A stretch of 64,000 bases of DNA from Platycnemis pennipes (lineage: Eukaryota; Arthropoda; Insecta; Odonata; Platycnemididae): assembly GCA_933228895.1 (NCBI GenBank), contig OW121853.1, positions 127,678,133 through 127,742,132 on the forward strand. The letters are read 5' to 3'. The notes below the pieces were generated by a model that did not search any database, was not told the DNA's origin, and saw only the letters and a program-made list of their open reading frames with translations. Below, piece by piece: positions 42,121 to 53,432 of the stretch; within the stretch, counting starts at the first letter, position 1, and every line of letters starts with the position of its first letter. Position numbers and translations under genes: made by a program.

Positions 42121-42249
42121 GTACTCAAGGAATTGTAAAAAAAGCTATGTAATTTTCCTGAGCTAGATTATAATTCAATAACTAGTCTCGTTAACAATTT
42201 TGACTGCATTTGTGATCCACCCCAATTCAAATGAGTCTGTATATGCGCA

Positions 42250-42440
42250 ATACCTTCTTCAAGATGGAAGACGTATTGTGACTCCTAGTTTCATACAAAT
42301 AGCGTCTAAACGGGGTTGGATTTTTTTGCATGCCTAAATGAAAGCAAGCTCTTTCCTTGATTGGAAATGCATGCCTGGTTCACCCCCTGCCACACACTCT
42401 TCATGAGGTTTGCGTGGTATTGTGTAGGTATAGATTAAAG
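42250..42440 (+). mobile_element. CR1-like 3' UTR end, subfamily 3
   Basis: GTGACTCCTAGTTTCATACA, AAACGGGGTTGGATTTTTTT, CACCCCCTGCCACACACTCT and GTATTGTGTAGGTATAG match 32540-32735. Confidence 0.75.
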
Positions 42441-42839
42441 AGCGTTGTCTAAAAACGATCCTTGCCTACTTCATTGGATATATTTGGAAACATTTTATGG
42501 CGTAACTTTATGAAATTTTCATATTAAAATGAAGCGAAATAACTACGTGATTCTGTATTAAATGATTTATGTACAATCTAGGTTTTGCTCCAGTATAGCA
42601 GGTAATGATCGTTCACCTAATGATGCAGTACTGCAGCGAAAAATGTCGAAAATAAATAATGTAATTGAATAAGGAATCATAGTTTTTTATTGTTATTTTG
42701 CATAGACATTGCAATGTATTTTATAACTGGTTAATTACTTTTACCTCCGTTTTAGGAAAAAAATCCATAAATAAAAAATGTAGTTGCTGAATCAATACAT
42801 TTAATTGATGATAAATTCTCCCTGAAGAAGGTTATCGCA

Positions 42840-43230
42840 TATTTCTTGGACGCGACGAGTGAATATGCACTGTAGCTGAAGCCTAGAGGGGTATTATGCT
42901 AGATTTCACCAGATAATAAGATAAGGGATTGTAATGCCGTTTGATCTAAGCGTCATTTCTACCACGTGCCGTCCGAGAGAAAAATAGGGAGCATAGCAAA
43001 GGGATAAGGTAGCTGAAATATTGCCAGAGATGTCTGAAGTGGTTGCTCTTAATTGGTAGATCTTACCAGTTGCATGGTAGCACGGTAGCGCTATTTGCTC
43101 GGCTGCACGCCAGTTGCATGCAAATTGGTCTTGGTGATTCTTAGTTCCATGTACATTGTGAATTTTTTATGATATTCACCCCCTGCCTTACACCGTCACA
43201 TTGGCAAGCGGCGTGTTGCGTAGATGTAGA
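42840..43230 (+). mobile_element. CR1-like 3' portion
   Basis: Contains GAGCATAGCAAAGGGATAAG, a diverged UTR, CACCCCCTGCCTTACACCGT and GTTGCGTAGATGTAGATTTA. The protein tail is not readable. Confidence 0.7.
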
Positions 43231-43239
43231 TTTAGACAA

Positions 43240-43900
43240 GCTAGACCACCTTCAAAAGTTTTTCCATCTTGGCCCCACCAAACCACATCAGTAAAAACGG
43301 ACATGCTGGTCTAGACTCCCACATGCCCCATTCCTCTGATTAGGTATTACGTTGTATTCGCTTTTTCTCTGCCGCGAGGAATGTCTCGGCCAATGTCCTT
43401 CTCGCCCCCGCGGGGACGCATTTGATTGATTGCCTCTGCCGAGTGGCGCAGCCCGATTGGCTCTCCAGTGGACGTGGGTTTGACCGAACGGCCCTGGGCC
43501 CGGGCCCATGAATTGAGAATGTGTTTTGCTCTGCCGGTGTCACGGGCTTATTGCCCATCGGAAGAGCGGAGTGATCTCGCAGAGGCCGCGAAATATTCAT
43601 TCCCTACGTCACTGGGCGTCGCTGACTGCTGTCTGGACGGAGAGTGACCGCCGGAGACCCACTCGCATCCACCGACACGCCCACTCCGTGTGCTGCAGGG
43701 AACACTACGTGCCCTTACATTTATATCATTACGGTGAGCAATCATGCTATCATGGAGATTCCTCAATACTGCCGAGAACAAGGAAAATTATTCACGCTCC
43801 GAAAATCTTTTCCAACAAACTCTGCTGACAATCGGTCCTAAAAACCGGAGAAGTTCATACTGTATTGCGGTACAAGTGAAAATTCCATTAAATAATTTTG
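43240..43900. other. No supported gene; GC-rich island 43360-43720
   Basis: Overlapping frames on both strands. A possible 35-nt exon-like segment (acceptor at 43700, donor GTGAGC at 43736) is too short to support. Confidence 0.35.
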
Positions 43901-43959
43901 TATTTTTGGAAGGAAGAACAGGAATTCCCCAGTTCGTTTATTAAATTCCCTAAAGAAAT

Positions 43960-44327
43960 GGACCAAGCCTGTATATAAACTATATAATCCAAAAATCTTG
44001 AAATTTGGACCCAGCTGTGAAGAAGCAAGAATAAATAAAGGAGTGAGACAAGGCTGTGCACTCTCTCCCGTAATTTTTAACGTTTACATCGAGAGAGCCA
44101 TCAATGAAATCAAGAAGTGTTTTGGAGTGAACAACCACGGAGAACAAATCAGTATGCTACGATTCGCTGATGACGTAGTTCTCATAGCAGAGACAGAGAA
44201 GGATCTGAATAAGATGCTAACAACCTTGGAAAGGATAATGGCTACTCATCAGCTGAAGGTCAATAAGAAGAAGACTAAGATATTAGAGTGCAGCAAGAAG
44301 AAGAGGCCAAAACCAACGTTATACTAG
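43960..44327 (+). pseudogene. Reverse transcriptase palm domain fragment
   Basis: Reads YNPKILKFGPSCEEARINKG, then VRQGCALSPVIFNVYIERAI (RT block 4) and MLRFADDVVLIAETEKDLNK, with the catalytic FADD at about residues 57-60 of the ATG-started frame. QLKVNKKKTKILEC (block 6/7) follows. These are the conserved palm motifs of non-LTR reverse transcriptases, with catalytic Asp residues intact. It lacks the N-terminal RT blocks and stops at 44327 after a frameshift. Confidence 0.9.
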
Positions 44328-44339
44328 GAAAACAGAAAC

Positions 44340-44741
44340 TAGAAGAGGTGAAAGAGTTGGTGACTGTGAGGCATGGACGATGACAGCAGCGGAGAAGAAA
44401 AGGGTGGAAGCAAAATATGGTGCTACAGAAGAATGATGAAGATAAAATGGATCGACCGAGTGACAAATGAAGAAGTCTTAAGAAGAGTGGGAGAGAAGAG
44501 AAGTCTGCTGAAAACTATAAAAAGAAGACGGGACAACTTAATCGGCAACATCTTAAGATACGATGACCCGATGAAGACAATCGTCGAAGGAAAAATGAAC
44601 GGGAAGAATGGAAAAGGTAGGCCTCGGATGAGTTACATAGAACAGGTTGTGAGGGACGTAAAACAAAGGAACTATGTTAATATGAAGAGGTTGGCCGAGA
44701 GAAGAATCGAGCGGAGGGCTGCGTTAAACCAATCCTAGTAT
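44340..44741 (+). pseudogene. RTE-like C-terminal domain
   Basis: SEAWTMTAAEKKRVEAK (about 44366-44415, other frame) precedes the open frame with WCYRRMMKIKWIDRVTNEEV, LRRVGEKRSLLKTIKRRRDN, LIGNILRYDDPMKTIVEGKM and GRPRMSYIEQVVRDVKQRN. It ends ALNQS and stop. This follows the RT in such elements, and decayed copies are at 5483, 10761, 15310, 33395, 36945, 40020 and 51740. A deletion removes the Y-G of LYGSEAW. Confidence 0.85.
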
Positions 44742-44769
44742 TTACTGGCCCATGATGATGATGAATCCA

Positions 44770-45885
44770 TAAAAATATTTTGGCAAATATTTCCCTCCTA
44801 TCTCGGTTTTCTCATTACATTTGCGAAAACTGGATTCCTAGCAATACGGAAAAATCAATTTCGTAAATTATTGATAAGGCTGCAAAGGTTTGGAGGTAGA
44901 AAGTATGAAAACCCAGTCAGTACTTCAGAGTGGACATTCTTGAAAAAATAGCCTATATTTCACCACAAATTCCCTCTAGATTTCAGCAAAATAAGGGAAT
45001 TTTGTATTACAATCTCCACATTTGCGTGATTTGATGCACAGCAATAAGTACCATTGTAGTCTATAGCTGTATGTATGCATAACTCTCATTCGAAATTATT
45101 GATAAACTATGATTTCGATTTCAAACCACGTAGAAATTGATGCAAGGAGAACTTCCACTGGCAGAAATTCAGCTTTGAATTCAATGAGTTGAAATTACGA
45201 GTGAAAAACCACGGTAGACTAAAATTTAGTGATTTAAACCACACCCCTTACGAAAGAGTAGCAAAAATAGGTACTGGTGAAACAGTCTACTCGGAATAGG
45301 CTGCAGTATAAGCAGGAGATACATTTGTAGGTGGGAAATGTCAGTTATATCAGATCGGGACCCCACCCGCTACCGTATCATCGCCTTTTGAAAGTAAAAT
45401 TAATTTTCTTACCCATAAGTTTCCCACTCCACAAGATCAAAAAGTCCTTTGCCATTCTCGAATGCGAAAAACGTTAAAATCGTCCCGTTCCGTGAAAGAT
45501 GAGAGACGAAAGACAGAGTCAAACCGATGACATTACGACGCAGTGAAATCGGGATAAATTTCTCGAATTCCTGAATTCCAGAATATATTATTCCTCGAGG
45601 AATGGAGAAAGTGAAATGTTGGAAAGCGACCTTAGATTGACAGCTGCAGGTCACTCTCCGCATGGAACTCCAATGGGCTACACCCGTAGCCTTCGCGCTT
45701 ATCCTCCGTTTTCTCGAGTCCGGGAAACGGTATGACCTGAAACGTCAAAGGGCAAGGAAAATCCTTTTGATTGAACGCAATCGAGCACCTAACCTCCCGC
45801 AAAAATCTATTACTAAGCGATATTGCATCGGGTGATCATAACATGCCGATCCGGATCTCAAAATTAAAAAAGAAAACTTCTCATT
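44770..45885. other. No recognised gene
   Basis: AT-rich. The 84-codon minus-strand frame (45663-45409) has no motif. Confidence 0.4.
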
Positions 45886-45893
45886 AATTTGAC

Positions 45894-45997
45894 AATTGAT
45901 TTATTGCAAACTTTTACAAGCCACAATAAAAATATTTTTAAATAACCACAATAAATTTTTTTTATTGTGGTTTGTAAAAGTTTGCAATAAATCAATT
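45894..45997. repeat. Long foldback: 39-bp inverted repeat around a 26-bp loop
   Basis: 45894-45932 (starting AATTGATTTATTGCAAACTT) is inverted at 45959-45997 with one difference (AAGCCAC against AAACCAC). A transcript would form an almost perfect hairpin. No element ends or target duplication are seen outside the arms. Confidence 0.9.
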
Positions 45998-46169
45998 TTC
46001 ATGATGAATTTCCAAAACGTTACAAGTGAACTTATTTCTTTCTCGTCTAATCTCAGTGACATTTATTTACTATCAGTGGTTATTTAAAAGTTCTATACCT
46101 ATTCTGCACTAAGATTAACCATGACCCTTTCTTTGTCGGCATCCGTCGGTTAGAAGCAGTGAATGCAGT

Positions 46170-46330
46170 AGATCTGTTGAGGACGACTGAGGATGATGAG
46201 GGATTAACCGGTGGAAACGTCGGCTTTGGTGTTGCGGGCTGGCGCCCAAACGAGTGGTAGCCGTGTCGAGTGTGCTGCATTGAGATTGGCTAGAGGAGAG
46301 CTCCTGTGAATTTCTACACCGTGCTTGACA
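46170..46330 (+). mobile_element. Repeat with degenerate hammerhead-like core
   Basis: CTGAGGA (46190-46196, allowed by the CUGANGA consensus), a poorly paired stem II, GAAA (46218-46221) and ACGT with C next, the pattern seen in PLE-type hammerheads. It is followed by GGCTTTGGTGTTGCGGGCTG. Stem II and stem I do not pair well, so if this was a ribozyme it is decayed. Confidence 0.3.
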
Positions 46331-46334
46331 GATA

Positions 46335-49300
46335 TCCTGGATATGTACACCAATTGGCCTCGGCTGAGGTGAAATCCTTTTCTAATCAGAGTAGCGAAAC
46401 ACTGTCCGACCCCAGGATCAACTTGTAAGGCGTCCGTGAATAATTCCTGTTGAGTACTGCGACAAACTCTAGGTAAAGAGCCTCAGTTGTTGCAGTGGCA
46501 CAAAAAAATTTCGCAAAAGTTTTGTCGTCTGAAATACGGAGGACATAAAAGGAATCGTTCTTTCTTCAACAGCTTAACAACTCTAGGATAGCCTGTTGAA
46601 AACCGGATTATTCAAAACTCGATAAAAATGCAAAGAGTTTTATGAATCGCAATAGTAGGCAAACATTTAAGCTTCACATTCGTGAGATTTCCTTGGAGAT
46701 GACGTGATTAATGCTTCTCTCACCAAGCAACAGCCAATATTCCAGAGTTTAAATTTCTTAATGATACTATCCATATGTTTGAGTGCTGTGGCCCATTAAA
46801 AAATGTTTTTCTCTGTTAAAACTTAAGAAATCATACGGTAAATGAATTTTTCGCAAGAACAAAAACTGCTTGTTTGCACGAGATTTTATCTACCTATAAG
46901 AAAAAAAAATTTGTTCGTGTTCTGTATGGTTTATGATGAATACCGTTTCAATATGCTACTTATTTTTACCAAAGGATATGGCGACAAGAATTTTAAAATA
47001 GATTTGGATTGTTAGGTGTGATCATACATTAAAATAAAAGTTTTGGTGAATAGTGTTGTGACATTTCAGTCTAATACGGGAGGCTTGATAAAAAAATAAT
47101 TTTCCAATGAGTAATGAGCGACTAAAATATCTCGTTTGAAACTCTGGCATTAATTAATTGCCTACTTAAGTTTCGGGGCTAACACAGTTAAGAGGTGACG
47201 CTCAAAACACTCTATTTTCTCAGTTCCTGATTTTATATTTATGAATTTCAAATAGTATTCCGACAAGTCAATTCTTACTTCCTTCAAGGTGACGGATCTC
47301 ATTTACTTTTGAAAGAAATATTTTGAATTAGCTTTTCTCGGTGTAAAGAAAGAGAACTCGACTCTGTAATTTTATTAGTCAACGTATCAACAAAGTGGGA
47401 AGAGCGTTCTTCTGCGAACCGGACGGTTTTCTGGGAGTAAATCTTGGTGAAGCCTCATTGGAAAACCTAAACATTGCAATATGGCGGTGTAAACTTATCG
47501 CTTCGAAAACTTTGTAGGAAGTGACTGGAGGGCCTAGGTGAGGATATGAACCATCACTTTGAATGCGTGGATTTAGCACAAGTTTTGGCTTGGTAGGTCT
47601 CCTCACCTCCAGAACCAGTCTTTGGGTCGATCGCCGTTTCGAATTTTTCGCTCGGGTACTCAGCTCCATTTGATATCCTCGATGTGGTACTAATACATAC
47701 TAATACAATGTATTAGTACCATATTCACGTTATGACATGAGTCTGGCGTTAATATTGACCCTCTCGTCCATTCAATGAAGAGCCATCTTTAAAATAATGC
47801 TGTATACCGTATACTTCAACTTGACAAGCACTAAACTTAGTGCACTAACCTGGAGATATTTTCACTTATTTTTATGGGAACGGCTAAGTAATGAAAACGT
47901 TTATTTTAAAAGAGATAAAAACGGGTCCATCTGCAACATTTGTGAATTTAATGATGATTTCGGGTCATGGTGAAGGACTCAAAAACTGTAAAATATTGAA
48001 TGTCTTCCCATCATTATCGTTTTGATAACTTATGCGTATGATTCATCATCGTTAGTATTAATGGTTTTGGAAAATGTCCATTATGAATAAAATATTTTCA
48101 CTTAGCCTATTCCAGTATTCATATATGAAATCAAACAATTAATTTCTCATTCCATCCGTATTAAATTTTATTATGTTCTTGTGAGCTCATATTTTGCAAT
48201 AATTCTTTTGGTGTCCATTCAAACTATTTTCCTCAATATCACCAAGTCATTTAATCATTAGCCATAAGTCTGTATCTTTTCAACATTCCTATTAAGAAGA
48301 AATTTTATGAAAAAACTATACAAATAATTTTTATCAGTAGTATTCTTTCTCACATTTTTATGTAATGTTTAGATAAAAGTTCATCTCGTTTCTTCCCATG
48401 TAAAAGTGGCGAAGTGTTGAAAATAATGTTTTTCATTCGGCAAAAAAAGCAGTTATTAACTAATTTCAGGATATTCATGTGCGTATGCGAACTTCACTAT
48501 ATACTCAATAGATTTATAGTTTGGAAAGTGCAACATCAAATATTATCCGATGTCCATGTTCCAAAAAAATCCCATCCTCTTCAAAATTTCCAAAAGGGTG
48601 GAAAAAAATGCAAATGTGCTTGTAATTCTTTCAGGCTTGGTGATGTGAGCAAATGAGCACACCGATTCGTCATCAATAGTTACTCTGGGATGGAAAAAGT
48701 GAGTGGAGAATTTTTTTTCGACTAATAATCAATTAATCCCCCATGATCTTCGATTACTTCATCACAGACTCCGAGAGGTGGAGCTAACCACATTAGGGCA
48801 TAATCATTCAGGCATCCTTCCCCATTCTTCCCCCGCAATTTCCCACAACTCATCTCCATAATGGAGTCCCCAACTTGGGTTTCCTCGCTTCTCTTGATTG
48901 ATGCCGCGCGTCATGTGATTTCTCTTGAATCACCTAAGAGAGTTTTGGCATATGTGAACCTGAGAGTTGTCTGAGAGCTGAATGATAAAATTAAGTACAC
49001 ATAATTAAGGGTTTGAATACCAATAATTCTCAGGAAAGTATTCTTTTTATGAATTCCGTTTCATGTAAGCAAGCATTTCACGACCTAGGGTAATTTTCCA
49101 GTCGTTGCAACTGCATTTACTCTACTCCCAATGAGGAAATTCAAATAAAACTCATTTCCAATAAAAGTTATTCAAACCCTCTGAATGCTGGTTGGATACG
49201 CAAGAGAGCTTCTCGGTGAATCATAATTTAGAAGTAATTTTAATCAATGACATTGAAAACTGATATGCATGAGTGCAAACTGAAAAGTGAACTTGAAATG

Positions 49301-49595
49301 CTTTTAAAAATGGTTATTATTTAGCATAGCCACAGCTATTAATCATAAATTAAGGTGTTGTAGAGTAGTTTATCCTTGTTTAGCATCTAAATGGAAATGT
49401 TATTTCGTGCTAAATGAATCGTCACAATGACCAACTGGTCACCGAGCTCCATGTTATGAAATGTAAGACAAGGCGGAAAATACACAGAAATCGTTCAGAG
49501 TAATTAGGTATGCAAGTAGGTATATTTGTTTTAGTTTTGGAAATGGCATCTTTTTTTCATTCTTGGTGGACATGGAACTCATATACACTAGGTTC
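46335..49595. other. No recognised gene; one inverted repeat at 47686-47720
   Basis: AT-rich. A 96-codon minus-strand frame (47669-47379) and an 80-codon plus-strand frame (48414-48656) have no motif. Confidence 0.4.
47686..47720. repeat. Perfect 13-bp inverted repeat
   Basis: GGTACTAATACAT and its exact inverse ATGTATTAGTACC, separated by 9 bp (ACTAATACA). Confidence 0.8.
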
Positions 49596-49599
49596 TTGA

Positions 49600-49725
49600 G
49601 CGATGACTAACTATATATTCACATTGCATAGAATTTCCTGTATCCGCAGAACGCCTGGGGATGATTCGCTCCCTGCCATATACCCTTGCGGTGGCATGCA
49701 TGGTAGGTACTATATTGGTGTTGAA
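49600..49725 (+). mobile_element. CR1-like 3' end
   Basis: GGGGATGATTCGCTCCCTGC, CATATACCCTTGCGGTGGCA, then GTAGGTACTATATTGG. Confidence 0.6.
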
Positions 49726-50037
49726 TGAAATAGCCAAAAACTATGGTATGTAAGCACACTACTTGGTTTATTTACTGCCTTAGTATCTCAGTATTTGCTC
49801 CCACGACAGCCTGATTTAAATATTCTGTTGGAAGACGTTAAGGAAGTGTATAATTGCGAGGTACACGGAAAGTCTATCACAGTAACTCTCCTATGCTTGA
49901 GTCGAGTAAATTCACCGTATATCAGTTGGATTGGATTTCAAATGCTGTTAACCACTCAATTTCTAAGTACTATAAAAAAGATCAAATGCTGAACACGATG
50001 AGCATTGCAAACGAAATCGCTGAGGTTTAAGAGATCT

Positions 50038-50310
50038 GCATCGACATCTACATAATACTCCGCAAGCTACCTCAAAGGTGTATGGTAGGGGGTGAATTAT
50101 CACAAACCATTCACTACATTTAAAAGGATTAGTATCAATATATTAGTCTAGACTGCATAATTTAAAAATATCAAAATAGCAAACTACGCATGCAAAAAGG
50201 TGCTGTTAGTTGGGTACTTCAAGTCCTTACACCAACATGCAACTACCTATGCTATCCATTGCTACACTCGGATTGTATATATTTACCGTTATTCATATAT
50301 CTAATAAGTA
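50038..50310 (-). mobile_element. CR1-like 3' UTR, minus strand
   Basis: CATCGACATCTACATAATAC, AGGTGTATGGTAGGGGGTGA, GCATGCAAAAAGGTGCTGTT and ACCAACATGCAACTACCTAT match subfamily 1; the protein region is missing. Confidence 0.8.
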
Positions 50311-50314
50311 AGAG

Positions 50315-51735
50315 ATAAGTTTATCAAAGAAGTATTTATTTGTAAGTTCTAGACTCCTTCTCAATTGAGTTCTAATGTGAACTATGAATACTTGCGGTGG
50401 GCAACGCCTTCCTTAAGGTTGCCTGTTTTTTGGAGCAAGGGCTGTTCCTAGTACTTACCGAAAATGCCGCATTTTGGTGCGCGAAAGACTTTTTTTAATT
50501 TTTTCCACTACATATACATAGGCTAATACTAAGTTTTGTGCTTTTATACAGTTAATTTTCCTGAACATGATTTGAGCACCGAATTTGGCCTTCTTAAATC
50601 CGGAGATCTTAAAGGTAGTTGTTTCAGGTTTGATTTGGTGGAATATCATAGCGAAAGAAAAAGGCTGGCAATTTTCCACAAGAATAAGGATTTTACTTTT
50701 TCTTCTTCTTTTTCTCTTTTTCTTCCGGAGATCTCATTTTTTCGTCTAACTTTAGCTTGAATTATTGAAAAGAATTCCGTAAAAAGGAAGTAAAATGTCA
50801 TTAAAGCCCCTTACAAATTTCGCTAAAATGTTTTGTCCTAAAACAATGCTTGCGGTAACCTTTTAATTCACTGGCAGTATCAATAAACACTTCACGTGGC
50901 TCCGCCACGAAGTTAGTCCTTGGATTATCAGCAATCGTGGGCCATCTCTCTCAGACCGAACTCTTCCACTGTCTGCAGCGCCTCTATCATCACATAGTTC
51001 TATCTCCGTGCTGTTTTATCTCCTTTCCATCTTCCGATTCCACCGCAGTCCTCCCTCCGAGCGGCCTTCCCATGCCTTGCCTCCACGATCATTTACATTA
51101 ATTTCCATATCTGCTTCCGCTTGCTGCCGACGTTCCTCAAATCCATCTTCGCGATGCATCACAATTGGTCGCCACTGTGAATCGATACGACCTGCCGCAC
51201 AACAGCCACTCCTCTTAAATGATTACATCTTGCTGTTCCTGTCGCTGCCCCACTCTGCTATTCTCTCAAGGACCTTCAGTCAAGAACGGAAAGCGCACGA
51301 ATCCTCGAAATGTCGAATCCACCCACGAAAAACCCTTCCTCGTGTTACTCAAGGTGAACTCCCAGGCTTAGAATTGAAGTGTAGTCGAGGAAATGCGTGT
51401 ACCCCTCTTTGTCTGAAATGTTTAAGGGTAAGCTTTTGTGAACCATATACAGCGATCCTCTGGAAGCTTGGTAAGCTTTCTTTAAGTGATGAAAGCCATG
51501 CCTTATAGCCAAAAATGCTGGCTGCAATAATTAGCTTACCTTCAAACAAAGCATTGGCTTGTACTTCATCGCCAACATCTCTGAGAAATTGCCATTTACG
51601 AATTTTAAACCCGTTGACATGTAATCCAAGGTTAACGGACTTGCATTTAAGTCAACTTGTTAAAAAGCAATTGTTTTGACGACCGTTTTAGCGAATGACT
51701 ATTTAAAGGAAATTAAACACCCGATCTCATTTTTG
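50315..51735. other. No supported gene
   Basis: A plus-strand frame of 166 codons (51008-51508) has no motif and low-complexity Ser/Pro composition. TTTGGTGGAATATCATAGC with a downstream TTTTCCACAAGAATAA (50636-50690) resembles the arms of the insertion at 12311 and may be a relic of it. Confidence 0.35.
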
Positions 51736-51739
51736 GCAC

Positions 51740-52085
51740 CACTTTTCATCAATCCCAAGATTGGCTTGAATGAGCTCTCCATAAAGTTCTTCTGCCATGT
51801 TACCTCCTCACGCTTATATAACTCCTCTCCTTTATATCCTTAATAACTTCCTCCGTATATCCCTTGCAAAACTTCTCATCAAGTCGTCATCATATACTTC
51901 TTCAAGATGCTCTTCCGTTTTATCTTTGAAGTTCTTCACAGATATATCCTCTCTTCTGCTTCAATTGCAATTTATTCTTGTGGCATTCAACATACCTCTT
52001 TTGTCTCTATTATTCTTCTGTATCACCAAATTTTCAGATACTTCCAACCTTGACTTACCTGTCGTAGATTTCGCTCTATCCTAGG
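51740..52085 (-). mobile_element. RTE-like LINE 3' end, divergent
   Basis: Begins with the antisense 3' block CAATCCCAAGATTGGCTTGA, then ATGAGCTCTCCATAAAGTTC, equivalent to the CCTAGGATTGGTTTGACGCA block of other copies. The following T-rich antisense protein region is not readable in one frame. Confidence 0.45.
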
Positions 52086-52279
52086 TGTAAAAGAATGCTT
52101 AGATATAATGTTCAATAAAGTGGTTCATTATTTCCATGTTTCAATTAGTGGTTACTTGGCTGGTTGTCATGGCTATAGCTATGGTTTTATGAGATTTGGT
52201 GTTTTCCCTGCGTATTAGTTATTAGTTGTGTGAAGGTTTTTCGGGTCTTCCACCAGGTCAATGCCTCCATCTCTGTCTA

Positions 52280-52960
52280 CGCTTCAGAAAATGACTCGTT
52301 TTCCAACATCTATGAATACTGTGTCAAATTTTGTTGGTATATAAATGTTCTGTCAGTGGAGGAGGGAGGAATTGGTTAAGGGGAATTTATTCTGGCGTCT
52401 CCTGATTGAAGAAGCCGTCCGCTAGACTCTTTGAGACTTCCCACTAGCTGATGGCTTTCCCTTATATTTTGGATGCAATTTAGTACAGGCTTCAAGGTAT
52501 TGCCGAGGTGGAATCCAGCGCAGTGATTAAAAGGTTTGCTATAAAGGTGGATTTCAATGGCCTCCTTGGTATGCCGGTCCCATTAACAATGAGCGTGGGA
52601 AAGTAGTTTAGTCTTCTCTCACCTAATCGAATCTTCCCTCGTAATACTGTATTCGGCCACGGCCGATTTTTCAGGTTGTATCAAACGGAATTCTCTTCCA
52701 TGTTCTTTTAGCCGGGCTTCAATTGTCCAGCGTACTTCTCCCACATTGACCTCACCGTACTCACAGGTGGTTTGGTATATCCCGGAATCTTCAATCCAAT
52801 GACTTCTTCCGCCTTCGCTACCTGATCCATTATTTTTTAAGGGGGTATGTGCAAATGTTTTATGTAGTCAGGCCAGAGTATGCATTGAATCTTCCCCGAT
52901 ATGGTTATAGCATAAGATAGGTAGGCCTTGGCGGCAGGTAGGACTTTTGAGGGCTAAATC
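52280..52960 (-). pseudogene. Third PLE: reverse transcriptase-endonuclease junction and GIY-YIG domain
   Basis: The minus strand from about 52920 reads KIQCILWPDYIKHLHIPP and VAKAEEVIGLKIPG, the linker after the RT. A one-base frameshift follows, then GIYQTTCEYGEVNVGEVRW, TIEARLKEHGREFRL and EKSAVAEYSITRED (52783-52622, open for 54 codons). The GIY, Y-G-V-V-GE (YIG block), R-KEH and EKSAVAEH motifs are those of Penelope-type endonucleases; the catalytic Arg and downstream Glu are present. Beyond the stop at 52621-52619, REAIEI-like sequence (KEAIEIHLYSKPFNHCAGF) continues to about 52400. Confidence 0.85.
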
Positions 52961-52964
52961 GATT

Positions 52965-53425
52965 CCATTTCCTCATGCTATACCCATTCCGCAGGAAGTT
53001 CCTTTCGGGTTGATATAGTTAGCCTGCCAAGCTCTCTTCATCGGCTATAAACTACTACTCTGAAACAATGCCGACAGTATGGAATTCCTTGGGGAAGGAT
53101 GATGGATATTTACTTTTTTGCTTCTTTGATAACACCATGTTTTTAATTTCATTCCACTATCGCCCACAAATCACTTCTCCTCAAGAATTTAGTCTTCTTG
53201 GTCACTGATGCTGCAACTTTCATGTTTTTTACGTCTTACTACTCTTAACTGTCAAATTTATCATTTAATTGTCCCTTTATTTTTGCGAAATTGCTCTGAG
53301 TTTGTAGATTTACGTGCTTACTTTAAACTAGTAGCCAATATATTTGAACTATTCACGTTAAAGGCGGGGTCAATATTTTTTTGAAAATCTGTTTCCACAA
53401 TATTTCTAATAGATTTCCCTCTATA
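52965..53425. other. No further PLE or gene motif readable
   Basis: Upstream of the PLE relic one would expect the reverse transcriptase, but no A/YADD motif could be read on the minus strand. Confidence 0.4.
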
Positions 53426-53432
53426 TTTGCGA

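Larger units (their letters stand above)
43920..44765 (+). mobile_element. RTE-like non-LTR retrotransposon, 5'-truncated, best copy
   Basis: Carries the reverse transcriptase palm (43998-44327) and the C-terminal region (44373-44738), followed by CTAGTATTTACTGGCCC and a short GATGATGATGA tail (44753-44763). The finger region and the endonuclease are missing. The RT frame ends early, and the two parts are in different frames after a deletion near 44350-44370. Confidence 0.85.

Noticed and set aside
43701..43735. 35-nt exon between an acceptor-like CTGCAG and donor GTGAGC
   Set aside because: Too short, weak acceptor and no coding context.
51008..51508. 166-codon Ser/Pro-rich frame
   Set aside because: Low-complexity composition and no motif.
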